This document shows, one piece after another, positions 50,601-59,524 of a stretch of 64,000 bases of DNA. The position numbers were made by a program, and so were the translations under genes. The stretch covers positions 62,001 through 126,000 of the forward strand of contig JAQTUV010000004.1 of NCBI GenBank assembly GCA_028707175.1, written 5' to 3'. Within the stretch, counting starts at the first letter, position 1. Every line of letters begins with the position of its first letter. The DNA comes from Sideroxydans sp. (GTDB taxonomy: Bacteria > Pseudomonadota > Gammaproteobacteria > Burkholderiales > Gallionellaceae). A model generated the notes under the pieces. That model ran no database searches, had not been told where the DNA came from, and worked only from the letters and a program-made list of their open reading frames with translations.

Positions 50601-52346
50601 CTACTTGTGTTTGGACACCTTTGCGTACGCCTCTAACAAACGCTGATGCATGGTGCTGCCTTCCATGTTCGCGCCCAACGTCCCCAGACCAAAGAAGCGC
50701 TCTTCTCCGCTCAATAATCGTTGCGCTTGCTGCAATGTCTCCGCGCCATACATCAAACGCAGATTCGCATCGTAGGCCGCAGTCGAATCCGAATCTGCTA
50801 GCTCTTTTAGTTCCACCAGATGCGCGATGCAGCGATACACACGGGCACGTTTATCCTCTAGTTGGCCGAGTTGCGCGATCCACGCACAGCCTTCCAGAAT
50901 GCCTTCTTCATCGCCCACAGCCAAGGCCAGCAAGGTCTTGAGTTCACCCAAGCGCAGTGCCACCCAAGTAGTGCCGGGGTCGGCTGCTAGTCCGATCAAC
51001 GTTGTGATGGCGAGGTTCTCTGGCAGGTCGAGATCGAGCAAGGTATCGAGCAATTCGTTGCACTCGTCTTCGCTCAATTCAGGCAAGCGCAACAATGCAG
51101 GACGCACCCAGTTACCTACCGTGTTGTTCTGCCATTGCAACTCTTCGATGGGATAGATCTCCGACATGCCGGGTACGAAGATGCGGCAAGCATACACATC
51201 CAAGTGGGTGAAGTCGGCCACGTAGATGTCGTGTCCGCTGGCATGGATGGCATCGCAACACCACTGATAATCTTCTTCCGTCGTCGTGCCAAAGTTCCAA
51301 TCGACGAACTCAAAATCCGGTGTGTCACGCATGAACTCCCAACCGATCACACCGCTGGAATCCACGAAATGGATCTCTTTGTTTTGGTCGTCGGCGATCT
51401 CTTCCTTGTCGAAACTCGGCGCGGGGAAACCTTTCAATGTATCCATCGCGCGACCTTGCAGTAGCTCGGTCAACGCACGTTCCAGCGCCACTTCAAAGCG
51501 CGGATGCGCACCAAAACTGGCGAAGCAACCTTGATCTTCAGGATGCAACAAGGTGACACTCATCACCGGATATTTGCCGCCCAGCGACGCATCTTTCACC
51601 AAGATGCCATAACCCGCCGCGCGAAGCCCTTGTATGCCTGCCGCGATGCGAGGGTAACGTGCGATGACTGCTTCTGGCACATCTGGCAAGCAGATGCAGT
51701 CGCGGATGATGCGGTACTTGATGTCGCGCTCGAAGATCTCGGCGAGTGCCTGCGTGCGCGCCTCCTTCAAGGTATTACCCGCCGACATGCCGTTGCTCAC
51801 GTACAGATTGCCGATGAGATTGACGGGAAACAACACCGTCTTGTCGTCGCGCAGACGCTGGTAAGGAATGGCGCAGATGCCACGCTCGGCATTGCCTGAA
51901 TTCAAGTCGATCAAATGACTCGCCGGTACGCCACCTTCCGGGTTGTAGAACTTTTGCAGCTCGGGTGTGAGTAATGCGGCAGGCCATTTGTCGCCCTTCA
52001 CCGGCAACCATTGTTCGTTGGGGTAATGCACGAATTGGCCGTTGCTGATGGTCTCGCCCAAGTAGAAATGTGTCCAAAAATAATTGGTGCTCAAGCGCTC
52101 GAAGAACTCGCCCAACGCACTGGCACGCGCTGCCAATTCCGAACCACCTTTGCCATTGCTGAACAAGCGAGTGCAATCCCTATCCGTCACATGCACCGAC
52201 CAGATGTTCTCGATCTCATTCAGCCAAGACTTCTCCTGCACATGGAAACCAATGGCTTCCAGTTTGGCCTGCAAGGTGCGGATGGAGGATTCGAGAGAAG
52301 CGTCTTTGCTGGGGATGAAGGTTTCGTTTGTGTTGGCTTGTGTCAT
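50601..52346 (-). CDS. ycaO: YcaO, S12 methylthiotransferase accessory factor
   Basis: YcaO is an ATP-using YcaO-domain protein that supports RimO in beta-methylthiolation of ribosomal protein S12. The 581-residue protein is aligned by eye with E. coli YcaO: TFIPSKDASLE at the start, FSNGKGGSELAARASALGEFFERLSTNYF, NLIGNLYVSNGMSAGNT, CFASFGAHPRFEVALERALTELLQGR and VDSSGVIGWEF. These contain the ATP- and Mg-binding residues of the fold. ATG 52346 matches the E. coli N-terminus; a start at 52385 (MMRAS) is possible. rimO is at 18717-20033, so both partners are in this window. Confidence 0.93.
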   Translation of the reverse strand: MTQANTNETFIPSKDASLESSIRTLQAKLEAIGFHVQEKSWLNEIENIWSVHVTDRDCTRLFSNGKGGSELAARASALGEFFERLSTNYFWTHFYLGETISNGQFVHYPNEQWLPVKGDKWPAALLTPELQKFYNPEGGVPASHLIDLNSGNAERGICAIPYQRLRDDKTVLFPVNLIGNLYVSNGMSAGNTLKEARTQALAEIFERDIKYRIIRDCICLPDVPEAVIARYPRIAAGIQGLRAAGYGILVKDASLGGKYPVMSVTLLHPEDQGCFASFGAHPRFEVALERALTELLQGRAMDTLKGFPAPSFDKEEIADDQNKEIHFVDSSGVIGWEFMRDTPDFEFVDWNFGTTTEEDYQWCCDAIHASGHDIYVADFTHLDVYACRIFVPGMSEIYPIEELQWQNNTVGNWVRPALLRLPELSEDECNELLDTLLDLDLPENLAITTLIGLAADPGTTWVALRLGELKTLLALAVGDEEGILEGCAWIAQLGQLEDKRARVYRCIAHLVELKELADSDSTAAYDANLRLMYGAETLQQAQRLLSGEERFFGLGTLGANMEGSTMHQRLLEAYAKVSKHK

Positions 52347-52562
52347 GAGGGCTGGTGAAGACAATTGATTTGAGGCGCGCATCATACGGGGTTCATCCTA
52401 CATTCCAAAACCAACTCCAATACGAGTTACGGCCATGAAGCACACCACGTTAGCGATGCGATGCCTTAGCCGCCGAGGGCGGCATAGCCACACCAAGCCG
52501 TTTCCTACACTAGGGAAGAGGGATAGCCGCAGGCCAGGATGAACATTGGGATGAAAAAGGAT

Positions 52563-53753
52563 TTAATCAGTACTTTCTAAGACTATTTCCAACTCACGTA
52601 TTTTTTTGCTTTTGCGCTTCTCACTATACATATTTCGATCCGCCACCAAAATCAATTCAGACAGACTGTTGCCATCGTCTGGATAGATCGAACACCCGAC
52701 ACTTCCTCCGATACAGATGCTGTCTGCGCCAATCTCAAAAGGCTCGGCCAATGCTTGTTGTAGCTTTGCAACGACATCACGCACATCCGCAGCATCGTCA
52801 ATCCCATTCACGATCACGGCGAACTCATCACCACCAATACGCGCACAAAAATCACTGGTGCGAACTGTTTCCACAAGGCGTTGTGCCACTGCTCTGAGCA
52901 ATTCATCACCGACAGTGTGCCCATAACGATCATTCACGGGCTTAAAACCGTTCAGATCAATACTCAGCAATCCAAACTTACTCTCGTTGCGCATCGCAAT
53001 ACTCACTGTATGCAGGAACATCTCACCGAAATAACGGCGATTCGCAATCTCGGTCAATGGATCATGTAGCGCCATATGCCGAATCGCTTCTTTAGCCTGT
53101 TTGTGCTCTTGAATCTCATCATGTAGACGTTGCTGAAGTGTGATGGCTTCAACAGCAGTCTGAGAAATAACTCTGGTTTTTTGCAACACCATCGCCTGCC
53201 ATATGAAAGATCCGCAAAACATCATCATGTAGTATTCATCATATTGAATACTGACTTTCCACAGAAAATATAGCGACATGGGAAACAGACTCACGGCATT
53301 CACCAGTAGATAAAAGCGTGGCATCACCGCAAAACTTAATGTGACGAGCGTCACCAACGTAGACAGAATCAAGAATAGGCCCAATTCGATAACATGCTCC
53401 ACATTGCTTGGTAGCAAAAATACTGCTACGCCATAGAACATGGTTGCGAAGACACCCAATGCGATTCGTATATTTAGATATGGTCGATAGTTCTCCAGCG
53501 TGATCGCTGTCGTAGCAACACTTTGCTCAAAAAAAATCAAAGCTGCCGCAACCACAACGAACAGAGAGAACCAAATGATGATGTGCCACAGGGGGACTTC
53601 TGCCACAAACAAAAGGATGGCGATGATTAATCCCCCCGCCAAGAAATAGAACATATTTCCGCGAGCATGCGAAAAATACATCTGCGCCCGTTCGTACTGG
53701 GCGCGCTCCTCGATAGACGACGCTCCACTTACCGAATCTTTCACGCCTACCAC
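52563..53753 (-). CDS. Membrane-bound diguanylate cyclase (GGDEF)
   Basis: A 396-residue GGDEF protein. About six membrane segments occupy the N-terminal half (FYFLAGGLIIAILLFVAEVPLW, HIIIWFSLFVVVAAALIFFE and others), then a coiled linker and the GGDEF domain with LLSIDLNGFKPVNDRYGHTVGDELL and the intact RIGGDEFAV active site. The inhibitory I-site RTSD lies five residues upstream, as expected for allosteric feedback by c-di-GMP. The start is a GTG at 53753 with GGGGGAG upstream. It is 118 bp downstream of the DUF455 gene on the same strand, near EAL and chemoreceptor genes. Confidence 0.94.
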   Translation of the reverse strand: MVGVKDSVSGASSIEERAQYERAQMYFSHARGNMFYFLAGGLIIAILLFVAEVPLWHIIIWFSLFVVVAAALIFFEQSVATTAITLENYRPYLNIRIALGVFATMFYGVAVFLLPSNVEHVIELGLFLILSTLVTLVTLSFAVMPRFYLLVNAVSLFPMSLYFLWKVSIQYDEYYMMMFCGSFIWQAMVLQKTRVISQTAVEAITLQQRLHDEIQEHKQAKEAIRHMALHDPLTEIANRRYFGEMFLHTVSIAMRNESKFGLLSIDLNGFKPVNDRYGHTVGDELLRAVAQRLVETVRTSDFCARIGGDEFAVIVNGIDDAADVRDVVAKLQQALAEPFEIGADSICIGGSVGCSIYPDDGNSLSELILVADRNMYSEKRKSKKIRELEIVLESTD

Positions 53754-53880
53754 AATGCTCCCCCTCTTAATCTGCACACGCTTTGGTACAGATTATCTTT
53801 CGACGCCCCTCGTCTTTTTTCCAATCCTTACTTCAAATGAGAGGCCACACAGGCAACTACTCACGTCTAACATCTTACTC

Positions 53881-54681
53881 CTACGACTTACCTAATCCCA
53901 CCAACTCCTCTTCACTGAATCCCGCCGCACGACGGGCTTCCAGATTGAATGGCCCACGTCGCGGAATGGCGTTGTGTTCAGCAACTAATTTGGCATAAGT
54001 GGAGGATGACGTTAGACCGCGCTGTTCACACAAATAGTTGAACCAGCGATTGCCGATGGACACATGGCCGATTTCATCGCGCATCACAATGTCTAGAATC
54101 GGTGCGATGGCGTGATCGCCAGCCTGCACCAACTTTGCTTTCGTGCCTGGTGTCACGTCTAGACCACGTGCCTCCATCGTCCGCGGCAACAAGGCCATGC
54201 GCTCCAGCACATCATGCTGCGTGCGCAAGGCCATATCCCACAGCCCATCGTGACCAACAAAATCGCCGTAAGCAAAACCCTGCGTGTTCAAATGGGCTGC
54301 CAACAAAGAAAAATGCAGCGCCTCTTCAACCGCCACTTGTAGCCAATCGGTGTAGTAGTCTCGTGGCATATTGGGGAATCGCCACAGTGCATCCAACGCC
54401 AGATTGATCGCATTGAATTCGATATGTGCCAACGCGTGCACCATCGCCGCACGGCCTTCTGGCGTGTTCATCGCGCGACGTTTAACCGTGAGAGGGGAAA
54501 CTAATTCTGGCTTATCGGGACGTCCGGGGATCGGCGCAGTGCTTATCAACACGGAAGACGTCTCTAGGGTGACCTCACCCGCCGCCCAAGACTTGTCCAA
54601 ATGATTCACCGCGTCGACTTTTTCTTGCACGTCGCAAATAGCCAAACATTGCAGTGCGATTTCTCTCAAGTCAGCATTCAT
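53881..54681 (-). CDS. DUF455 ferritin-like protein
   Basis: A 266-residue DUF455 protein with ferritin-like helices. Likely di-iron ligands are the Glu/His in ALAHIEFNAINLALDAL, VEEALHFSLLAAHL (ExxH) and MRDEIGHVSIGNRWF. The N-terminal PELVSPLTVKRRAMNT and C-terminal FNLEARRAAGFSEEELV segments are family hallmarks. The family is sometimes annotated as rhodanese-related or iron-sulfur-associated, without proof. It is 12 bp downstream of the EAL-CZB gene on the same strand. Confidence 0.9.
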   Translation of the reverse strand: MNADLREIALQCLAICDVQEKVDAVNHLDKSWAAGEVTLETSSVLISTAPIPGRPDKPELVSPLTVKRRAMNTPEGRAAMVHALAHIEFNAINLALDALWRFPNMPRDYYTDWLQVAVEEALHFSLLAAHLNTQGFAYGDFVGHDGLWDMALRTQHDVLERMALLPRTMEARGLDVTPGTKAKLVQAGDHAIAPILDIVMRDEIGHVSIGNRWFNYLCEQRGLTSSSTYAKLVAEHNAIPRRGPFNLEARRAAGFSEEELVGLGKS

Positions 54682-54693
54682 AAATTGCGTAGA

Positions 54694-55905
54694 TCAACGC
54701 TCTCGCTCAGGATGCAAGGAATGCGCGATCCATTCCTCATGCGCAGAGTGCATATCAATCAGTCCTTCGTTTTCCAGCGCTTGGAGTTTGCCCAATACAG
54801 TCATCGAATGTTCGGACAATTCGCGTAACAACGGCGTGAGGCTCTCCAAGTCAGCGCCATTACCAACCATACTCACCAAGCGCATCCCCACCTCGTGAAA
54901 ATCACAATGTGGTTTTTCTAGCTCTTGAAATGATTTCCGTTCATTGAAATGTTGGCCTGCACCGTGATACCACAAGCCCAATCTGCACTCGCGGCAAGAC
55001 ATAGGCGGAACGGTCTGATGGGTGCGTCGAGGAGAATCTTTGGGCAGGACCGCGAGTTTAGTCACCTCACTTACCAACTGTTTGCGCCACTGTACGTGAT
55101 CCATAATCGCCATATGAATCAGTCCAATCGGGATACCCGACCAACGTATGTCTGCTTCAACAAAAGCGATAAATCGATCCAGCGGCAACGGCTTGCTGAT
55201 CCAATAACCTTGAATCTTGGTACATCCGGTCTCCAGCAGATGGTGATACTGCTCGTTGCTCTCGACACCCTCCGCCACCACGCTGATCCCTAGCTCGTGT
55301 GCCATACGTACCGATGACTCAACGATGGTCGCACTCTTATCCGAATCCATCATGCGACCGATAATGCCTTTATCCAGCTTGATGATCTTGAACGGCCACC
55401 TGCTCAGGGTATCTAACGAGGAATAGCCCATGCCGAAATCGTCCATCGCCAGACTCACTCCCGCCTCACTGAGTGGCAGGATATTAGAACGAACCACCTC
55501 ACCACCATCGAGCGTGACCGTCTCGGTCAACTCTACTTGGAGACTGTTGTAGGGCAATTGCGCAACATTCACTCTATCCAAGACCATCTTGGCAAATGCA
55601 TCGTCCTCAAAGTCTTTAGCGGAAGCATTGAACGAGACCGTCATCTGATCGTCGATATCAAGCAACACCAACAGATCACTAATGAGTTTAGGAAACATAT
55701 GGCGCGTGATCTCACGAATGAGGCGAGTCTGTTCAGCCAAAGGGATGAACTCATCGGGCATCACCATCTGCCCATCAGGCTTCAGCCAACGTATCAATGC
55801 CTCAGCGCCGATCACCTTCCCAGTGATTAACGAGACCTTGGGCTGATAAAAGAAAGTGAACTCATCCTTCTCTAGCCCTTCGATGATGTCTGACTCAGTA
55901 ACCAT
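54694..55905 (-). CDS. EAL phosphodiesterase with C-terminal CZB zinc-sensor domain
   Basis: A 403-residue c-di-GMP phosphodiesterase. All EAL catalytic blocks are present: EALIRWL (about 33-39), SFNASAKDF, LQVELTET, AMDDFGMGYSSL, FKIIKLDKGII, VVAEGVES and IQGYWISKPL. The C-terminal ~130 residues form a chemoreceptor zinc-binding (CZB) domain: HVQWRKQLVSEV, the CRLGLWYHGAGQHF Cys motif and LEKPHCDFHEVG His motif. This EAL-CZB layout mirrors the zinc-inhibited cyclase DgcZ (CZB-GGDEF). Zinc sensing by this enzyme is inference. The ATG at 55905 (MVTESDII) is preferred over the longer frame; DUF455 and the GGDEF gene follow downstream. Confidence 0.92.
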   Translation of the reverse strand: MVTESDIIEGLEKDEFTFFYQPKVSLITGKVIGAEALIRWLKPDGQMVMPDEFIPLAEQTRLIREITRHMFPKLISDLLVLLDIDDQMTVSFNASAKDFEDDAFAKMVLDRVNVAQLPYNSLQVELTETVTLDGGEVVRSNILPLSEAGVSLAMDDFGMGYSSLDTLSRWPFKIIKLDKGIIGRMMDSDKSATIVESSVRMAHELGISVVAEGVESNEQYHHLLETGCTKIQGYWISKPLPLDRFIAFVEADIRWSGIPIGLIHMAIMDHVQWRKQLVSEVTKLAVLPKDSPRRTHQTVPPMSCRECRLGLWYHGAGQHFNERKSFQELEKPHCDFHEVGMRLVSMVGNGADLESLTPLLRELSEHSMTVLGKLQALENEGLIDMHSAHEEWIAHSLHPERER

Positions 55906-56011
55906 AACTCGCGCTCCGCGAACAAACCGAAAAACGAAGTCTAGCGAAAAACCAGCCCCAAGACCGTACAAATATTGAACAACATTGTTACAACCGCCCC
56001 CGCAAAATATA

Positions 56012-56037
56012 AAAGGCTGGCATCACTGCCAACCTTT
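56012..56037 (-). terminator. Terminator of the DUF167 gene
   Basis: AAAGGTTGGCA-GTGA-TGCCAGCCTTT followed by TATATTTT on the minus strand, after the DUF167 stop. The stem is also usable in the other direction. Confidence 0.8.
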
Positions 56038-56066
56038 ATATTCAAACGCCACCTAGATATTTTTCC

Positions 56067-56366
56067 CTAACGATCCGCCAATTCCTTCTCGATGACCGCC
56101 GGTAATTGCTTGGGAGCCTTGATGCGTAGCTGCTTATTCACATTAAAACGACCGAATACCACCGTGATGTCCTTGGTTGCCACATCGAATTCCCCTGCTA
56201 GAAATTTAACCATGTGATCCGTCGCTTTTCCCCCCACCGGTTTAGCAGTCACACTGATCTTCAGTTGATTACCTTTCCCTTTACCAATGGCATCGCGCTT
56301 ATCACTCGGTTTGCCCAGCACATTGAGCACCAACGTATCGCCATCCCACTGGCAAAATGACTTCAT
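56067..56366 (-). CDS. DUF167 (YggU) family protein
   Basis: A 99-residue YggU/DUF167 protein. Features are LVLNVLGKPSDKRDAIGKGKG, ISVTAKPVGGKATDHMVKFLAGEF and VVFGRFNVNKQLRIKAP. YggU has a small alpha/beta fold and no established function; it is widely conserved in bacteria. The start is ATG 56366 with GGAAG upstream rather than the GTG at 56384. It is between the EAL-CZB gene and mgtC, followed by a strong terminator. Confidence 0.92.
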   Translation of the reverse strand: MKSFCQWDGDTLVLNVLGKPSDKRDAIGKGKGNQLKISVTAKPVGGKATDHMVKFLAGEFDVATKDITVVFGRFNVNKQLRIKAPKQLPAVIEKELADR

Positions 56367-56455
56367 TTTGACTTCCAATTCCACTCTCCGATGCGCTACA
56401 GACTATTTGATTGCGACCTGTTTAAACATGATACCGAACACCGTTCGAGCTCTAT

Positions 56456-57223
56456 TCAATTTCTAGCAAAAGCCAGTTGATAATCTTCAACCCCGTTGAA
56501 CGCGGCTAATTTCTGCGAAAGGCTTGGAATCGAACAATTGGAATTCTTCAATAACGCAATTGCCGCAAAGTGCCAGCGTTGCTTGCCGCTGTGTGAATCG
56601 ATCACCAGCGAACCTTTCGCGATCTCGTAACCGATGTCCTGCATCGCACGATTCAACTCATCCTCGCTCGGTATAAAACCCTGAGTGAAATGTAAATCGA
56701 TAGCGATGGCGTGGCGTGAAGGTAGCCACATCTCCAACTTGGAGACCCACATCATCACCAGCGCGGACATCACTGCCAATGAGATCGCCGCCGCATAAAA
56801 ACCCACGCCAACCAACACACCGATAGCCGATGCAGTCCAGATCGAAGCGGCCGTGGTCAGACCGCTGATGGTGAACCCCTCTTTGATGATTACCCCCGCC
56901 CCCAAGAACCCCACGCCCGTCACGATGCCTTGGATAACGCGCGTGACATCAGGGTTAGATAACACCATCGTTTGCACTGCGACTTGTGCGTGACCGCCAA
57001 ACCAGAGACTGGGATAACCAACGATCACCGTCAGCGCGGCCGAAGCAAGGCACACCAAGCTATAGGTGCGCATCCCTGCCGCCCTGCCGTGATAAGAACG
57101 CTCATACCCCACCACCAAGCCGAGCAGCAATGCCCCCAGCAGATTGAAAAAGATGATGATGTTCGCCTCGACGATAGGCGCTGACCAATAGGCGGACAAG
57201 GATTCAAACGAGAGTAGCGTCAT
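56456..57223 (-). CDS. mgtC: MgtC/SapB family membrane protein
   Basis: A 255-residue MgtC/SapB protein with about five TM segments in the N-terminal half (IIIFFNLLGALLLGLVVGYERSYHGRAAGMRTYSLVCL, VIQGIVTGVGFLGAGVIIKEG, ASIWTASAIGVLVGVGFYAAA) and a soluble C-terminal domain (about 150-255). The signature ERSYHGRAAGMRTYSLVCLA is MgtC's. In Salmonella MgtC inhibits F1Fo ATP synthase and aids growth in low Mg and macrophages; the role here may concern Mg or membrane-potential stress. No upstream Mg2+-responsive leader was recognised. Confidence 0.93.
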   Translation of the reverse strand: MTLLSFESLSAYWSAPIVEANIIIFFNLLGALLLGLVVGYERSYHGRAAGMRTYSLVCLASAALTVIVGYPSLWFGGHAQVAVQTMVLSNPDVTRVIQGIVTGVGFLGAGVIIKEGFTISGLTTAASIWTASAIGVLVGVGFYAAAISLAVMSALVMMWVSKLEMWLPSRHAIAIDLHFTQGFIPSEDELNRAMQDIGYEIAKGSLVIDSHSGKQRWHFAAIALLKNSNCSIPSLSQKLAAFNGVEDYQLAFARN

Positions 57224-57423
57224 TAGAGACTCCTAAGAAGATGTCGTCGCATATTAACTTGCTGATTCACGTTCCCGCAAAACCATTTGCAAGACCGATT
57301 TTTCCCCTTTATTCCCCTTTTTGAGTATGTGGTCATACCAAGATAATTTACCTCGAATAATTAAGTGTATTGAGTGATACATGCGCTCGCGTTCAATCAA
57401 ACGGAATCTGAAAGGAAGTCCCC

Positions 57424-59355
57424 ATGTGGAAAGATATGAAGATAGGTAAACAGCTCACCATTAGTTTTGGGGTGCTGTTCATACTGTTCGGGATCGTGAT
57501 CGGGATAAGCTATAACGGCCTAGCCAAGATAATCGATAGGTCTGAAAAATCGGACGACATGCAAAGTATCGTCATCGATCTACTAGAAGCGCGTCGACAC
57601 GAAAAGAACCTCATCATTCGCCGCGATGTCTCATATCGAGATAAAACGATCAACGCCATTGCTGAAGCAAAGAAGCTGACACTTGATGTCAAAGCACGAT
57701 TCAAAACCTCCGCCAATCAACAGTTAGCGGATGACATTATCAAATCGCTTGATGAATATGAAACTGCCTTCCGCAGCATGTCCGAAGTGTTGCTGTCGAA
57801 TAGCGCACAAGAACAACAGCTCGAAGCACTTGATAAACAAATGGTGACCGCTGCGCGCAAAGCGCAAGAATCATGCGACAAAGCACGCAAAGAACAAATG
57901 GCGCAAATGGATCAGATCGTCCATTCCATCGAAAAGACCATATTGAGCCTCTCACTCATCTCTTTGCTGGCAGGTCTATACCTAGCGTTCGCCATTAGTC
58001 GCGGCATCATCACCTCGCTCCAGCGCGTCGTGGTTGGCACACAAGGGGTCGCTGATGGCAATTTAGCTATCGAGCCCTTGCAAACAGGCGCGAATGAAGT
58101 CGGACAACTGGGCACTTCTTTCAACGGCATGATCACCAACATCAGCTCCGTAGTCAAAAATGTGACTGCCACAGCGGCCAAGGTATCCGTCTCCACTTAC
58201 CATATCCATGCAGTAGCCGATCAGATTAGTAAAACAGCAAGTGATGTCGCGACCGAAGCCGCCAACGTAGCAGATGCGAGTAAAGACATGGCAGCAACAT
58301 CTGCCGACATCGCCAAGAATTGCCAATTGGCTGCGAGCGGTGCCACGCGCGCCTCAGAATCAGCCCGTAGCGGAGCCGAAGTTGTCGACAACGCCATCAA
58401 AGTGATGCGAGAGATTGCAGACACCGTGCAAGAGTCGTCACACACGGTCGCCCGCCTAGGCGAACGTAGCACGCAGATCGGCACCATCATCGGCTCTATC
58501 AAAGAGATCGCAGAGCAAACTAATCTATTGGCACTGAACGCCGCCATCGAAGCCGCACGTGCGGGTGAACAAGGAAGAGGCTTTGCCGTAGTCGCTGACG
58601 AAGTGCGCAAACTAGCCGAACGCACCACCACGGCCACGCGCGAAATCAGCGAAATGATCACCAACATCCAAGGCGAGACCGGCCAGGCCGTCTCCGCAAT
58701 GGAGCGCGGGATGAACCAAGTTCAGACAGGATCTGCTGAAGCGGGACGCTCGGGCGAAGCACTGCGTGAGATATTGTCTCAAATCAATGCCGTGGCCGAT
58801 CAAGTCAGGCAGATCGCCGCTGCCGCCGAAGAACAAACCAAATCAACCGGCAGCATTTCAAAGAACATCGAAACCATCAGAGAAACCATCCATATCACCA
58901 GCCAAGAATCTGCCGCATCAGCCGTGGCGGCGAATGAAATGAATGCCATCGCGGAAGAACTGATGGGCGGAGTGGGGAAATTCAAGATTCATGAAGATGC
59001 CACACTCGCCATCAACAAAGCCAAGAGCGCGCACATGATATTCATCGGCAAGATCAAAGCACATCTTGATAACAACGGTAAAGTTGACCCCAACGCCTTA
59101 CCCACTCATCAGACCTGCGCCTTTGGCAAGTGGTATCAAACACAAGGACAATCCAGCTGCGCCAACTTTGCTGAATTCCGCGAGATCGATGCGCCCCACG
59201 CACAGGTTCACGAGCTCGGCAAACAAGCCGTCAATGCCTTCGATTCAGGTGATCGCAACAAAGCATTCGCACTATGCGAAAAGATGGAAGCCGCATCCAT
59301 GCAACTGGTCGGCATCCTCGACAAACTGAACCACTCGATAGCGACACGAAGATAA
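57424..59355 (+). CDS. Methyl-accepting chemotaxis protein with CZB zinc-binding domain
   Basis: A 643-residue chemoreceptor. TM1 is [22 protein letters not shown] (about 11-32), a periplasmic helical sensor follows (33-180), TM2 is [21 protein letters not shown], then HAMP (about 200-250), the MA signalling domain with the trimer tip [44 protein letters not shown], and a C-terminal CZB domain (about 535-643) with the zinc motif [13 protein letters not shown] and [14 protein letters not shown] domains bind zinc, and in some chemoreceptors they sense oxidants. AAGGAAG precedes the ATG. The EAL-CZB gene lies about 1.5 kb away. Confidence 0.96.
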   Translation: MWKDMKIGKQLTISFGVLFILFGIVIGISYNGLAKIIDRSEKSDDMQSIVIDLLEARRHEKNLIIRRDVSYRDKTINAIAEAKKLTLDVKARFKTSANQQLADDIIKSLDEYETAFRSMSEVLLSNSAQEQQLEALDKQMVTAARKAQESCDKARKEQMAQMDQIVHSIEKTILSLSLISLLAGLYLAFAISRGIITSLQRVVVGTQGVADGNLAIEPLQTGANEVGQLGTSFNGMITNISSVVKNVTATAAKVSVSTYHIHAVADQISKTASDVATEAANVADASKDMAATSADIAKNCQLAASGATRASESARSGAEVVDNAIKVMREIADTVQESSHTVARLGERSTQIGTIIGSIKEIAEQTNLLALNAAIEAARAGEQGRGFAVVADEVRKLAERTTTATREISEMITNIQGETGQAVSAMERGMNQVQTGSAEAGRSGEALREILSQINAVADQVRQIAAAAEEQTKSTGSISKNIETIRETIHITSQESAASAVAANEMNAIAEELMGGVGKFKIHEDATLAINKAKSAHMIFIGKIKAHLDNNGKVDPNALPTHQTCAFGKWYQTQGQSSCANFAEFREIDAPHAQVHELGKQAVNAFDSGDRNKAFALCEKMEAASMQLVGILDKLNHSIATRR

Positions 59356-59380
59356 GGAAGGTCTGATTTATCCGTGATTG

Positions 59381-59407
59381 GTAGGTCGGGTTAAAATCCG
59401 ACCTACC
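59381..59407. repeat. Palindromic intergenic repeat (GTAGGTCGGG family)
   Basis: GTAGGTCGGGTT-AAAA-TCCGACCTACC is a perfect short inverted repeat after the MCP stop. It matches the ends of the element at 10044-10090 and is a REP-like dispersed palindrome. Confidence 0.75.
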
Positions 59408-59434
59408 TTCAATATTAAAATGCTCCGAATCAAT

Positions 59435-59474
59435 AAATAAACATGCCGACTTTTATGTCGGCACGTTTATTTTT
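59435..59474. terminator. Bidirectional terminator between the two chemoreceptor genes
   Basis: AAATAAACATGCCGAC pairs with GTCGGCACGTTTATTTT around TTTTAT. A run of A on the left and T on the right makes it usable from both directions, for the MCP at 57424 and the MCP at 59525 which converge here. Confidence 0.85.
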
Positions 59475-59524
59475 AGAAGACAGAGAATGTCTCTAGCAAT
59501 GAATTCTGCGATACAACATACGAA

